Origin: Blakeslea trispora | Lineage: Eukaryota; Mucoromycota; Mucoromycetes; Mucorales; Choanephoraceae | Direction of reading: 5' to 3' | Length of the DNA stretch: 63,113 nt | Assembly: GCA_025331445.1 (NCBI GenBank) | Contig: JAIWNE010000155.1 | Location: 1-63,113 of the forward strand | Part shown: positions 21,129 to 32,600 of the stretch, one piece after another | Position numbering within the stretch: the stretch's first letter is position 1 | How the letters are laid out: every line of letters begins with the position of its first letter | The notes under the pieces: generated by a model | The model's database searches: none | The model's input: only the letters and a program-made list of their open reading frames with translations | Told to the model about the DNA's origin: nothing | Made by a program: the position numbers and the translations under genes

Positions 21129-23525
21129 ATGAGCTTTAGAGATGTCCTACTTGAGAGGATACAAACTCGCAATAAAGTCGAAGGCCAGTTTCATGAGATA
21201 ATTATCACAAGTAAAAAAAAAAAACTAACGGACAAACAAAAGACAAGAGAAACCGAATTGACACTATTCAAGACAATAGATTGTTACAGCGTACCATCGA
21301 GTTGGAGAAAAGAAACACTATTCTCGAGCAAAACAAGAATGAACAAGGACCTTCTGGGTAGGATATAGAAAAGAATTTAAGCGAAATAGAAAATTGAATC
21401 GACATGCAATAGCAATCAAAACTTGGTTGAATTAGACCGAAAAATAAGAGAACTGAATGAAGAAAGAGCAGAGATGTACAAGACCCAGAGTGAGAATGCA
21501 CAAAGACTAGTCAATATGAATGAGCAGTTGAGATCGCGTGACGAGAAAGATAAAAAACAGACAGAGCAGTAAGAGACAGAATGTTGAGATGGACCAGTTA
21601 GTTAGATGATTTGATAGAATCCAAGATTTGACTCGGAGTGTACAGGCCTTATCGAAAAAATGTGATTTACAAGTACAGCAATTACGCGAAAAGGATGTAG
21701 CTATTCAGGTAGGTCTCCTTGTTAAGATGAAGTCCTTTTTTTTTAAAAGTAACCTTTACTGATACCAATGTTAGATACTTCAAGATGAATTAGCTGCCTT
21801 GCAATTAGAAATCCATACAACGGAAGAAAAGAACAAGAAACTGGTAGCAGAGAATGCTCAGTTAGTTGAACGTTGGATACAAAAGATGAATGAAGAAGCT
21901 GAAAAGATGAATGAGGCAACTCAATTTTATGAAAGGTTAACACTTTATCAACTGTTTAATTTTATTCTCTCTCTAACTATCCTTGTCTAGAGCGATGGAA
22001 GCAAGAGAGGCGACTGATAAGCAACAAAAGCAGAGACAATCGAAAAGAAAAGATGAAGCCAACCATACACAAACATTTTACACCAATATCGTCTTACCCA
22101 AAAAAGCCACAAAAAAGATGGCAAGTCTATCAACATGAGATGATACCTTTTGTTCTGACTTTGTTTTTTTTTATGAATAGGCTGCTCATGATACAGATAT
22201 TCATTGTATTACCGTATCTTCTACTGGTCATATGTTTGCTACTGGTGGTGCAGATAAAAAGATCAAGTTGTTTGATGCCAAGACAGGCCATTCAATACAG
22301 ACATTGAGTGGTGCACTGCAGACAATCACTTCTGTCTGTTTTAATGTGTCGGATGAATTGATTTTGGGATCCTGTACAGATAATGCAACTCGAATCTGGA
22401 GTTTATCGACACATCGACTGGTTGTAAGTTGAGATGGTTATTCAATCGAAATTGTGCTGATGTTGTTTTATTAGCATACATTGACTGGTCATATTGGTAA
22501 AGTGTATGCTGCTAAATTTACTGTCAATTCAAGTCAAGTGGTAAGAAGAATTCTAGAAAAAAGTATTCTGGTTTTCTTAGATGTTATGTGTAGGTATCTG
22601 GAAGTCATGATAGAACCTTAAAGATCTGGGATTTACAAAAAGGCTACAGTAAATGTTTTCTTGTTTATTTCTCGAGCCCAAACTAAGTTCCCTTCTTTAT
22701 TTAGATATTCGTACGATATTTACATTTTCTAGCTGTAATGATCTGTGTCTTATGGATCCAGATGGTCAAATCTTAGTGAGTGGTCATTTAGATAATAATG
22801 TTCGTTTATGGGATGCCCGTACTGGTACAGGAATCAAAGAACTTACGGGTATCCATAATGGACAGATCACATCTGTATCCATGTCACCCGGTAAAGTTGG
22901 GTTGTATTCCAATTTCCAATCGTCTTGATTTCTTATTTCTGATAGATGGCAATACATTTCTTACCAATTCGAGAGATAACACTTTAAAGATGATTGATGT
23001 CAGGATGTATGATATTGTTCGATCTTTTCAGTAAGTATTCATGTCCTTTCCAAACTACAGTTAAATTCTTGTTTAACAAAAGAAAATCAGGAGCGATTCA
23101 TACCGAAATGGACTGAATTGGTCTCGATCTACATTTAGGTAACTAAAGAAAAAAAAACTTATTCATCATGCAGAGAATTCATTCTTTTCTTTTGAATCAA
23201 GTCCGGATGGTAAATATGTTGCAGCTGGTTCATCAGGTAAGATGTACAATAAAAAAAAAAAAGAAACAAAGGATCTTGTCATCTCAAGAGTTATCACAGA
23301 TGGTTCTCTTCATATTTGGAATACAAAGACCGGGAAGCTAGAAAGAGCAATAGCTGAGCATAGGTATGTTTCAATCTACCTATTTTTTCTATGTAAATTA
23401 ATGATGGATTTAGTTCGGTTATTGCTGGTGTGGCATGGAATCCAAATGGTGACTTTTTGTATACAGCAGAAAAAAGTAAAATGGTTTGTATGTGGGATAC
23501 AGCCAAAGAAACTAGTGGGAAGTAA
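21129..23525 (+). CDS. ATG16: Autophagy protein ATG16 with coiled coil and WD40 propeller
   Basis: Fifteen exons: 21129-21210, 21243-21357, 21413-21568, 21618-21708, 21775-21935, 21991-22120, 22181-22423, 22475-22540, 22594-22648, 22705-22890, 22946-23030, 23091-23138, 23202-23236, 23300-23363 and 23414-23525. They give about 542 residues with closed phases. The first 240 residues are an ATG5-binding N-terminus ('LLERIQTRN', 'FHEII') and a long coiled coil ending 'NAQLVERWIQKMNEEA'. From about 248, seven WD40 blades follow ('AHDTDIHCI', 'LTGHIGKVYAAKF', 'VSGSHDRTLKIWD', '[30 protein letters not shown]'). The order matches animal ATG16L1 (coil plus WD40), not yeast Atg16, which is coil only. 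The protein scaffolds ATG12-ATG5 for ATG8 lipidation. The first intron (32 bases, over an A12 run) is doubtful. Confidence 0.92.
22121..22180 (+). other. GC-AG intron in ATG16
   Basis: Exon 6 ends AAGATG and the intron begins GCAAGTC, the +1 to +6 consensus of the minor GC-AG class of U2 introns. It ends TGAATAG. Both flanking exons need this junction to keep 'KKMAAHDTDIHC' in frame. No GT donor near it does so. Confidence 0.85.
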
Positions 23526-23885
23526 TGATGTTCCCCTCTTTCTCTCTCGTCTCAATGATTGTCAAAAAAAGTATAGTTTACTTGAAAGTGTTGCTTATGA
23601 AAGCAAAACTGTATATAAACTTCTTACTCCCTTTTTTACCTGGGATCATGATGGCATGTCTTTTGTTTCCTATATTAAATCAGATCTTTAATTAATTGGA
23701 TCACCAGCTAGGATAACTCTTATTGTTGTCAACAAATTCATCGTTTGTTTTGATTAAGAAAAAAAAACGGTCATTTCTTGTGTTATCAATAAAGGATACA
23801 ACTCTTTTTTCGAATGGTGCTACAAAAATCTAATCACTAGCGAGAGTAAATCAAAAACGGAGCGAAGTGAAACTTTCGACATATT
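23526..23885. other. 3' flank of ATG16 up to the accessory island
   Basis: AT-rich spacer with an AATAAA at 23791-23796 (ATCAATAAAGG). No gene seen. The island begins at the point where homology to 47523 (inverted) starts. Confidence 0.5.
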
Positions 23886-24015
23886 TAGGTTAGATGCAAA
23901 GCCACATGTTGTGAATTCAGGTTTTATTTGGAAGACGCGTGCCCTCTCAATATCTACTTGTTTGTCTTCTATTACTGAAAAAAAGATGTTATTTACTTTT
24001 TCTTGTTTCTTGTGT

Positions 24016-24500
24016 CAGAGAGGTGAAATAATCACTTGGCTAGTTAGGGGACTTCATGGGTATGGCTTGCTCTTGATCACTCTTGTGCATGCCAGAGAGG
24101 TGAAATAATCACTTAGCTAGTCGGGGGACTTCATGGGTATGACTCGTGCGTATATATTATATACCATAATTTTATGACCAAAGATTGTACTATTTATACT
24201 TGCGCTATATACATGCCAGAGAGGTGAAATAATCACTTGGCTAGTTAGGGGACTTCATGGGTATGGCTTGCTCTTGGTCACTCTTGTGCATGCCAGAGAG
24301 GTGAAATAATCACTTAGCTAGTTGGGGGACTTCATGGGTATGGCCTGTGTGTATAGTTCGCTTGTACATGCCAGAGAGGTGAAATAATCACTTGGCTAGT
24401 TAGGGGACTTCATGGGTATGGCTTGCTCTTGGTCACTCTTGTGCATGCCAGAGAGGTGAAATAATCACTGAGCTAGTTGGGGGACTTCATGGGTATGGTT
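24016..24500 (+). repeat. Minisatellite, six diverged copies of a unit of about 50 bp plus spacers
   Basis: Six copies of GAGAGGTGAAATAATCAC followed by TTRGCTAGTTRGGGGACTTCATGGGTATGG start near 24016, 24093, 24215, 24294, 24371 and 24448. Copies alternate between a 'TTGGCTAGTTAGGGG' and a 'TTAGCTAGTYGGGGG' form. This implies expansion by dimers, with TGCTCTTG..CACTCTTGTGCAT spacers. The same unit occurs twice, inverted, at 47297-47425. Confidence 0.9.
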
Positions 24501-24671
24501 CATGTACAAGATCACTTGAAAGCTTTTTATTTTAAAAAGTCAACCTTTATTGCCTTTTCGATGCTTGTATAACAAGCGTTTAATTTAATGCAAATTCTTA
24601 TGATGGTGAAGAACAAGCGTGTATGCAAGCACAACCAATGATGAGACTTCGTTAACCGAAACCGCGATATT

Positions 24672-26031
24672 TTCCTACTCGAAAACTTGTTTTATTTAGA
24701 CAAGCTATCATAGTCAGAGGACAAGGTTGCTAAGATTATGTAGTTCAGTATTGACCCGAATTCATTGTTCCATAGAACTTGCTTCTTTTTTTTTTCATAA
24801 CAACCTAGGCGTTTCCTCTTGCAATAGTGCTCAATGGATTTAATTTTTTAGAGAAATTTTGAACTTGGATGCTTACGTTATAAAACATTGCAATAAAGAT
24901 CTCTGCGTCATATTTAAATAACGAATCCAGTTGGTACAGCGTTCATTTGGACAATGTCTCTTCCAAAAGAACATAATGCAAGGAATTTTTTTTTTTTTAG
25001 TCACAAGTACTTTTCGTCTGGTAATTCTACTTTATTACGACTATGCATTTCTTCATGGTGGTGAAGTCGGATGCAGTTTGCTTCTTTGGCCGGTCATTGC
25101 ATGCAGAACGCTTTTCTTTCTTGGTAATCCTAATATCAAGCTACAAAATTATAGTGGACAGAAAAAGACCAACAGCTTTGTTACTTGAAGAAAAACGAAT
25201 TTTCGGTACACAGATAAGACACACGAAATGTAGGATGAGAAAGCAAGGACACTGATATTTCATTTCTTAATCTCTCTTAGTTTGTATTCTGAGTATGTTG
25301 GGTTTTGTGAAGCTTTTGAGCTCACACAGAATAGCAGACAAGTTAAGTATTTTGATGCTCTTTTTGTTCTAAAGATTTGAGATGATATTCTATTTAATGT
25401 AGTTGCGACGACTGTTTACACAAAATGGCTTGCAAATGGTTTGTTGTTGAATCAGAACTGATGGTTGATACAATCGCTGACCGTAAAGCTCAAACAACTC
25501 GCTCAAGTTATAATGAAGACTTTTATAGTTGACAAAAAAAAATAAGGGATGGGATTGATTAAGTTGATTGTGGAATTGACATCAGCTGTCATTACGAATA
25601 TGTTTTGCATTCAGTTTGTCTGACTGAGTCAAGGCTTTGTCGATTGTTCTCGCAATGTACCCTCAATATTTTCTAGAGGGTTAATATAGTTAGCTAGAGC
25701 AGGCTATGGCTTCATTTTGATATCAATACGAGATGATGAGTAGCTTGTTTAGTTTTTCGACATGTTGGTAGAATCAAGGGAAAGTCTGATTGAGATTGTG
25801 GCCAACGAAAGATTTATTGCAAGCGGTCCAGAAACTTAACAGTGTTGAACATAATCCTTTATTAATATCAAAGTGAGAAGGGCCCGATGTCAGTATTGAT
25901 AGCATTTTAAAAGAATCACAGACAAAACAATATGGTTGAAGACAAGCTCCTTGAGGAGAGTTCTTTCATCTTTACATTATTAAAACAGAAAGAGGTATAT
26001 ACATATTTATTATTTCTACAAAGGCTGCAAA
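24672..26031. other. Non-coding left part of repeat copy A
   Basis: About 1.35 kb identical to the matching part of copies B and C. Open frames here are short, lack introns or motifs, and are conserved only because the DNA is duplicated. It is downstream (3') of the repeat's gene. TTATTAAA/AATAAA-like signals near 25980-26020 may end its transcript. Confidence 0.6.
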
Positions 26032-27817
26032 TCAGTCTTGGGTTGGCCAGTCAAAAGAAGGCCGGCGCCAGTTTGTTGGTGTGTTGCTGCTGTCGTCATC
26101 TTTGTGGTCTTTTATTCTTTTGATCAGATCTTTCAAGATCTTGTTGACCGTCAGCAAACATCTCATCATATACGGTATGCTGCAAATGTCAGCATAGTTT
26201 TTCGGCAGGTCGAATCGCGAGTCCAAAGAAATTTGGTATATACCTTCGTGCTCCAACTTGCCAATGTATACTTGGACCTCGTTTTCCTCCACCATCATTC
26301 CTATGGCAACTGGACTCTTCACACCGAAAGCAACTTGTTCATCTATCATCTTTTTCAAATACATAGCAATCTTGCACTTGTCTGACATCAGCTCAGTGGG
26401 CCAGGCATTTGCATCATTCACATCCATCACCAAAACATCAAGAAACAGATCCTTCTCCACCTCGTACTTCACCACAAGATCAGGTTGAAGTCTCTTATTG
26501 CTACCGTTAATAACTCCTAAGCTTCTTTTCTTGCTGCTGCTGCTGCTTATATCCTTCACCTCATCACTGTTGCTTGAATCAATGCCTACTGTTTCTAAAA
26601 CATCATCCGTCCTAAATTTATGTTAGAATTAGGCACTAAGTCTGTTACTAACGTATGGCTTACCAAACACCGATGAAACTACTATCGTTTAGAAAGAAAA
26701 CGTCAACAAAACAGGAGATACTCTGGATGATGTGCGTTTTTTTGGTCATTTGCTTGTCTTGCCACGAAGGAAATTTCAAGCACAAGAGGCGAACTAGACT
26801 GATAAACATCTTTTGCTGCTTTGACTGGCTCTTAAATGCCTTTGCTTCCAATTTGTGCAGCAACTTTTCCATCTTAGTAGGTCTTGCACGGTCTTTATCT
26901 TTAGCTTCTTTTTCATCATCATCATCTTCATCATCATCATCTTCATCATCTTCATCTTCATCTTCATCACTTGAACCACTACTGCTACCGTAATCGCAAT
27001 CATCTAAGGCCTATTTTTTGGTTAATATTGGATGTTATGTGTCTTAACTAATACGAAATTACCTTTACAACTTCAAAAGACCAAGACAAAAGACACTTGC
27101 TGATTTCGACTCTGTTTTCTTTCATTTCTTTTTTGAGTCGACATACAACTTCTTCGGGCAAATCATACTCCATCTTTGCAGATCTGTCAAACAAAAAAAT
27201 AAAGTTCAAAGAGCTTTGAAAATAAATGTTAGTATCTATCACATAAATCAAAACGCCATTATAATTACAGGAATTGGCTATCTGAAAGAAGTCTTAATGC
27301 TTCAGCCAATTGAACAGCTTTGTCTCTATAGCTCATGAGGGCTTTGCTAACATCAAAGCCAGCTTCAACCCACTAACATAAGAAGAGAGAGAGAAAAAAA
27401 AGCATAAGATAAAGACAAAATAACAAAATGCGTTACAAATTACCTTGCTGCTATTGTCATACATAATTGATTGCTTGATACCATTGCCATTGAGGTATTT
27501 TATAATCTTTTTTGACCAAATAGAAGCATTTTCAGGGTCTGAATTGCATTGCTAAGAAAAGAAAAACAAGAAGGATGATCAATAACTTGGCCAGTTTACA
27601 AGAGAAATGATTTTACCTTCAATTGCTGTTTCAGTGCGTCAACTTTCTTCTCTTCAGCTTCAGTCAAATCATTTCTTGCTGTCAATTCTTTCAAGAAATC
27701 AGCAAATGTTTCGTGAGCAACCATCTTTGAGCAGCCGCTATGCTCTTTCTTGTAGGCAGCATCAAATTTGTTGAGACAAAGGTCCTTGATTGCAGTGTTT
27801 TGAAGATAATTGCTCAT
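26032..27817 (-). CDS. Repeat-borne PD-(D/E)XK-like protein, copy A (divergent domain)
   Basis: Six exons by comparison with copy C (27817-27617, 27551-27444, 27372-27269, 27183-27063, 27010-26664, 26611-26032), about 486 residues. Function unknown. There is an N-terminal helical region (MSNYLQNTAIKDL), an acidic Asp/Glu run encoded by GAT/GAA repeats (about residue 190), and a C-terminal domain. The C-terminal domain has 'QPDLVV' followed about 18 residues later by 'VLVMDVND', then 'SDKCKIAMYLKKM', 'PVAIGMMVE', 'EGIYQISL'. In copies B and C the middle motif is 'VLVMEVKN'. Here Glu is Asp and Lys is Asn, so the catalytic-type lysine is missing although the frame is intact. Most other codons outside the patch are identical. 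A TATA-like TTTTATATA lies at 28040-28048, upstream on the minus strand. Confidence 0.8.
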
Positions 27818-28206
27818 GTTGAGTACAAAAAAAAAGAGCTAAAAGACAGATAATGGTTGCTTTTTGGTACGCGTTAGTAATGGTGTTTGATTCGTATTTC
27901 ATATACTAACTAGAACAAATATAAGAACGGAGTACAGATGCGATATAAACAGTTAACAATAGAATATGAGAAGCAATAAGACGAGTAAAGAGTATAAAAA
28001 ATCAGAGTTGATGATAAGAGAAAACGAATGGAAAGTAGGTTTTATATAGCCTTACTTGATTGACATGCTCATTTTAACGCCCATCGGTATGCACATTGGT
28101 TCAAAGGTATTGTACAACTTGAGAATTACAACTTGAGACAGATCACAGTCACCATAAGCGTAAGATCAGCTATTGTAAGGGTCTTTGGTACCTTTTTAAA
28201 CCTCAC
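27818..28206 (-). promoter_or_regulatory. Promoter of repeat gene, copy A
   Basis: 389 bases upstream of the start codon, almost identical to the promoters of copies B and C. They contain TATATAAAA (plus-strand TTTTATATA, 28040-28048) and a pyrimidine-rich leader. The copy ends at the LINE junction, so any element further out is lost here but present in B and C. Confidence 0.55.
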
Positions 28207-28244
28207 TAGCCATGGTTACTCCGCTATAAAACACTTTTGGGTCG

Positions 28245-29602
28245 TTGCCACCAGACAGCCCCATATCATATCCGACTGCGTCTTTCCCGTCTCTTCCTTC
28301 TGTTCCTGCCTTTTCATCAGCTTCTTCATCTGCATCTAAGCCACGCACGATGACTTATGTTTCTGCTGCAGTAGCTTCTTGTAACCGTAGAGAAGCGGTT
28401 TTGTATCGCTCTTCGACCGTCAACGGTCAGAATATTGACACTGCTACTTCAGTAGTTCATAAGACTGGAACAACGGGTCATTCTGTTTTTTACAATGTTC
28501 CTAAAAACTTACCTCATTTAAGACATGAGATCGCTTTAAATTTAAGTGAAAAGTTTCCTTTTGATACTAGTCTTGGTCTGACTTCGTCAGAAGATTATTC
28601 AGGTACCAACATTGAGATTTTTTTAGTATCTAAAGATGCATGCGAGACTGCTATTGCTCAGCCCATTGTGGTTGGCGCTAAAGAATTTCACGTTTCTCGC
28701 GCTGTTCACCCTGACCAGGCTTTGTTGAAAGTTAATTTGACAAAACTCCCTACTTGGGAAGGTCAACGTTTGAAAAACTCTCTTCTCGATAACCTAGCTC
28801 GTTATGGCATTGTCCGAGAGATAACCTTGTATCTGGACGATTGGTACGGATGTTGGTTTACTGGAAATGGCCATGTTTACATGGAAAGACCTAACAACCG
28901 CGAAAAGAAATACGAAGCATTGACGTATAAGATCCCCCTGGAAGGCGGTAATACCTTCTGTCTTGGCACTTGGACTAACATGGGTAAACATTGTGTTTAC
29001 TGTAAAGAGACAGATCATTATCGTAAAGAATGTACCAAAGCACCATCCGAGAAGCGCCGTTGCTACCAGTGTAACAGCACTGCTCATATCGCTCGCAATT
29101 GCTTCAGAACTAAGACTAATGACACTACATCTAATAAGCGTCGAAGAGATGATCGCCCTGAGGTTAAAGCCCGTGTTCAACCAGTGGTATCAGTTCCTGC
29201 TGTCAGACCTCCGTCCATGCCTGAGTCACCCGGATTATCCGATCCTGTTATTGACCATGATGCAGTAGCCGAGCCAGTATCTATGCCTAATGGGACTGAA
29301 ATCGCTGACATTCGGGAGATTGATCCAGTGGTAAGTGACGAAGTTGTAGAAACGCCTCTTGATGCACAGGATCGTCGATTCACTCGCATCTCAAATAGAC
29401 AACCAAAACAATTCGAGGAATACATCTTATCCTCCTAAATTGATAAGGCTTGTAAGTGTGGGAGTTTGAGCCACCGTAAGACCAATCATAGCCAATGTCC
29501 ATTAAACAAGAAAAATGTCCAACGCAGGGATGCAATGGAAATTTCAGACGACGATATACAGAATGAGGATGCCTTGGTTGATCCTCCATCTGACCGTCAG
29601 TA
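28245..29602 (+). pseudogene. LINE ORF1 (gag-like, zinc knuckles), interrupted by one stop
   Basis: An open frame of 397 residues ends at TAA 29436-29438. The same frame then stays open to 29602 and contains 'KACKCGSLSHRKTNHSQCPLNKKN', a further Cys/His cluster. Before the stop there are two CCHC knuckles ('CVYCKETDHYRKEC', 'CYQCNSTAHIARNC', spacing C-x2-C-x4-H-x4-C), which bind element RNA. The stop therefore probably truncates a protein of about 450 residues. TAA could arise from CAA by one C-to-T change. Confidence 0.75.
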
Positions 29603-29692
29603 ACATCCTTTTGTCATCCCCTCTTAGAAAATGTTAAAACACCAAAAAAAAACAGAAACAATCTTATAATCCAAAAAAATTACATTTATTCT

Positions 29693-32600
29693 ATGATATT
29701 ACCTTTACAACCAACACTACCTTCAACTCCTCCTTCCCTTGACAACAACATCCAATCCACTATACCTGAACCTAACATCAGCTCTTTCAAACTTAATATT
29801 GGCACTATAAACTGCCGTGGTCTTCGTAAGACCAGCGATGCCAATATCCGAAAACAGTTCATCCGATATCTACGCACCACTGCCACAGATATACTTACAC
29901 TCCAAGAAACTCATGCAGATACTGAATCTATAGAGAACACCTTCCACATGCAATTTCAAGCCAAACAAAGCGTTTGGACTCAGCATTGCGGAATTGTTGT
30001 TTTTAACCCAGACATTGCTCTTTCCGATGTTGTCAAGAGTGATTGTGGCAGGTGGATGAATGCTAAAATCTCTCATTCTACCAAAGTCTTCGACCCAGTT
30101 TATATCACTGTGGTATATGCTCCAGCATCTCGACAGCTTCATTCACCTTTTTTATCGAATCTTAAACATCTGCTCTCCACTTCTAGTTCTATTTTACCTA
30201 ATACTTCTAGACATATTGTTTTAGGTGACTTTAACTACTTGCATTCTACATCTTTTCTGTCCCACTCTCGTCGACGTCAAGCTCCATCTGGCTGGATTCA
30301 GTTTGTCTCTGACAACTTCCAAGATGGTGTCACGTCTGATGATTCGTCCTCTCAAGCAACGTTTTGTCGAGGATCTCAGCAATCGTGCATTGACTATATC
30401 TTTGTATCCAATGATTTGGCTCATTGCCGAGCCAAGGGTAGTGTTACCTATATTAATCCATCGTGGACAGATCATTTCCTCTTACGTTCTACTCTCCAAC
30501 TGATCTCTGAGTCCTCTATTGACACTACTAAGAGTACTGGAAAGGGACATTGGAGAGCTCATCCTAAACTAGCCTCCGATGCTCAGTTCTGTACCAAGCT
30601 TCACTCCGCTATAATGGTTTCCAATTCTTCTATGCCTCATACCTACTCTCCCCAAGAGTGATGGGAGGATTTCAAAGCTGTGGCTGCGCGTATCGCACGA
30701 GCCCACTCCAGAAAAAAGGCATTTGATATCAAACAGGCTGAACACATTCTTCAGAAGAAGCGACATAAGATTCAACAGCAGTTGATTCTACGTCCTGATT
30801 TGGCTGCACAGTACCTTCCACAACAACAAGTTGTTGAACAACAATTACGATCTTTACAGGAATATCATGTAGACACTCTCGCGCTTAGAGCGGGGATACG
30901 TTGGCGTGATTTGGGTGAATTGTCTGCCGGCTACCTGAAACGCACAGTTTCGCACCGAGCAGCTAAACACCTGATCCCTCCTTTGATTCACCCTATCACA
31001 CGGGAAATAAGCACAACTAAGGAAGACATGTTAAAAGCAGCGTCCAGTTTCTACGAGAGCCTTTACTCTCCTGATCCTGTGAGCCAAGATGCTATTGATG
31101 ATTTGCTGACCAACCTACCTCATAATGTGCGATTGTCTGAAGAACAACAGAGTTCACTCATTCATCCTTTGACCTTGGATGACTTGCTCAATGGGGTCTC
31201 TCGTAGTCCTAAAGGGAGTAGTTCTGGTAAGGATGGTCTTCCATACGAGATATTGCGCCTCCTGTTTTGGCATCCAATGTGCCAATCTACTGCTGTGGCG
31301 GTTTACGATGATGTACTTCTTCATGCTGTTTTTCCTATCTCCTGGCAAAAAACCATAGCTTCCTTACTGCTAAAGAAAGAGCAACTTTCAGAAATGAGAA
31401 ACTGACGTCCCATTTCTTTGATCAATACCGACGCTAAAGTATTCACACGAATTCTCAACAGCCGGGTTATTGAATGTGCTACCAATGTTATCAACCCCTT
31501 TCAAACAGAATTTGTACGCAGTCGTTTCATTGCAGACAACGGCTTACTCATGAAGCTTGTCATGCATCATGCTCGTCAATCAAGCGATTCATCTATTGGC
31601 CTTCTCCTTGATCAGGAAAAGCTTATGATCGAGTTCATCCTGACTACTTACGCAAGGTCTTGCTTCACTTTGGTTTCCCTCTCATTATAGTAGACAGTAT
31701 TTGTTTCCTTTTCTTCAACACCCACCTTAGTCTGAACATCAATGTTCATTTATCTCCTCCAGTGATTCAGCGCAGGGGTCTTCGACAGGGCGATCCTATA
31801 TCGCCAGTCCTTTTCAACTTGGCATTTGAACCTTTGCTCCGGCGACTACTTCATGATAGTCAATTTCAAGGCATCACTCTACCACCTTCGATGTTCCTTA
31901 GCCAACCCATTGGCCCTATCACTCCCATCAAGCTGCTGGCTTATGCTGATGATGTGGTGTGCTTTTTAAAAGATCCGTCTGACTTGTCTCGTCTACAGTC
32001 ACACTTAGCCACCTATTCCCTCGCATCCAATGCACAGGTCAATCTTTACAAGACTCAGGCTCTATTCTTATCTGGCAAGCCGTTTGCGGTCACTGGTCTA
32101 TGGAGAAACGCCTTAATAGAGAACCGCATTACCCAGATGCATGATTGTCACTCTCTCGCTCCTCTCATCTACCTTGGTTATCCACTGTATACCTCTATTT
32201 CTCAACGTGATGTCTACCTGTCCTCTCTGTTGGACAAATCTCTCGGTCGTGTGGTATTCATTCGCAAAGATCCTTGTCTGTTCGAGGAAAGGTTACCATC
32301 CTCAACAGTCTAATTCTTTCACGTCTGTGGTACGTTCTAAGGGTATTGACGGTTCTTGACTCCTTTTTCCAGAAGATTGTTCTATTATGAGTTCTTTCCT
32401 CATGCGTCATATCTTTCCTCGGATTGGCATCGCCACTTTGTTTCTGCCTCGGAAAAGAGGTGGTTTAGGTCTCCTGAATCCTCGACACCAACAGCTTGCC
32501 CTTCAACTTAGATGGCTCAATCCCTTGTTGTCTTTTACTGATTCTGTTCTTAATCCCATTTCATGGAAAAGCTCAGCTTTGACACAATCCTTTGTTTTGC

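Larger units (their letters stand above)
23886..28206 (-). repeat. Accessory repeat, copy A (direct to copy B, inverted to copy C)
   Basis: Sequence from about 24672 onward is shared with 39229-42748 (offset +14548, dropping to +14543 after a small intron indel). Its outer part (23886-24671, including the minisatellite) is shared in inverse orientation with 47115-47523. The copy stops abruptly at 28206 (TTTTTAAACCTCA), where the LINE begins, so it lacks the innermost 0.4 kb of copies B and C. It contains one intact gene on the minus strand (26032-27817). Most of the shared length is identical; differences cluster in patches at about 26194-26760 and 27300-27400. Confidence 0.9.

Noticed and set aside
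23880..23900. TTAGGTTAG at the island edge as a telomere-like repeat
   Set aside because: Only one partial unit, and the inverted copy reads TTAAGGTTAG. No array of TTAGGG is present.
24931..25255. Hydrophobic open frames of 70-85 codons present in all three repeat copies
   Set aside because: Conserved only because the DNA is duplicated. No splice signals, motifs or start context; they lie in the 3' flank of the repeat gene.
26794..27003. Open frames with Ser-rich or Met/Lys-rich low complexity over the GAT/GAA repeat (also at 41342 and 44792)
   Set aside because: They are other-frame or opposite-strand readings of the Asp/Glu-coding run in the repeat gene.
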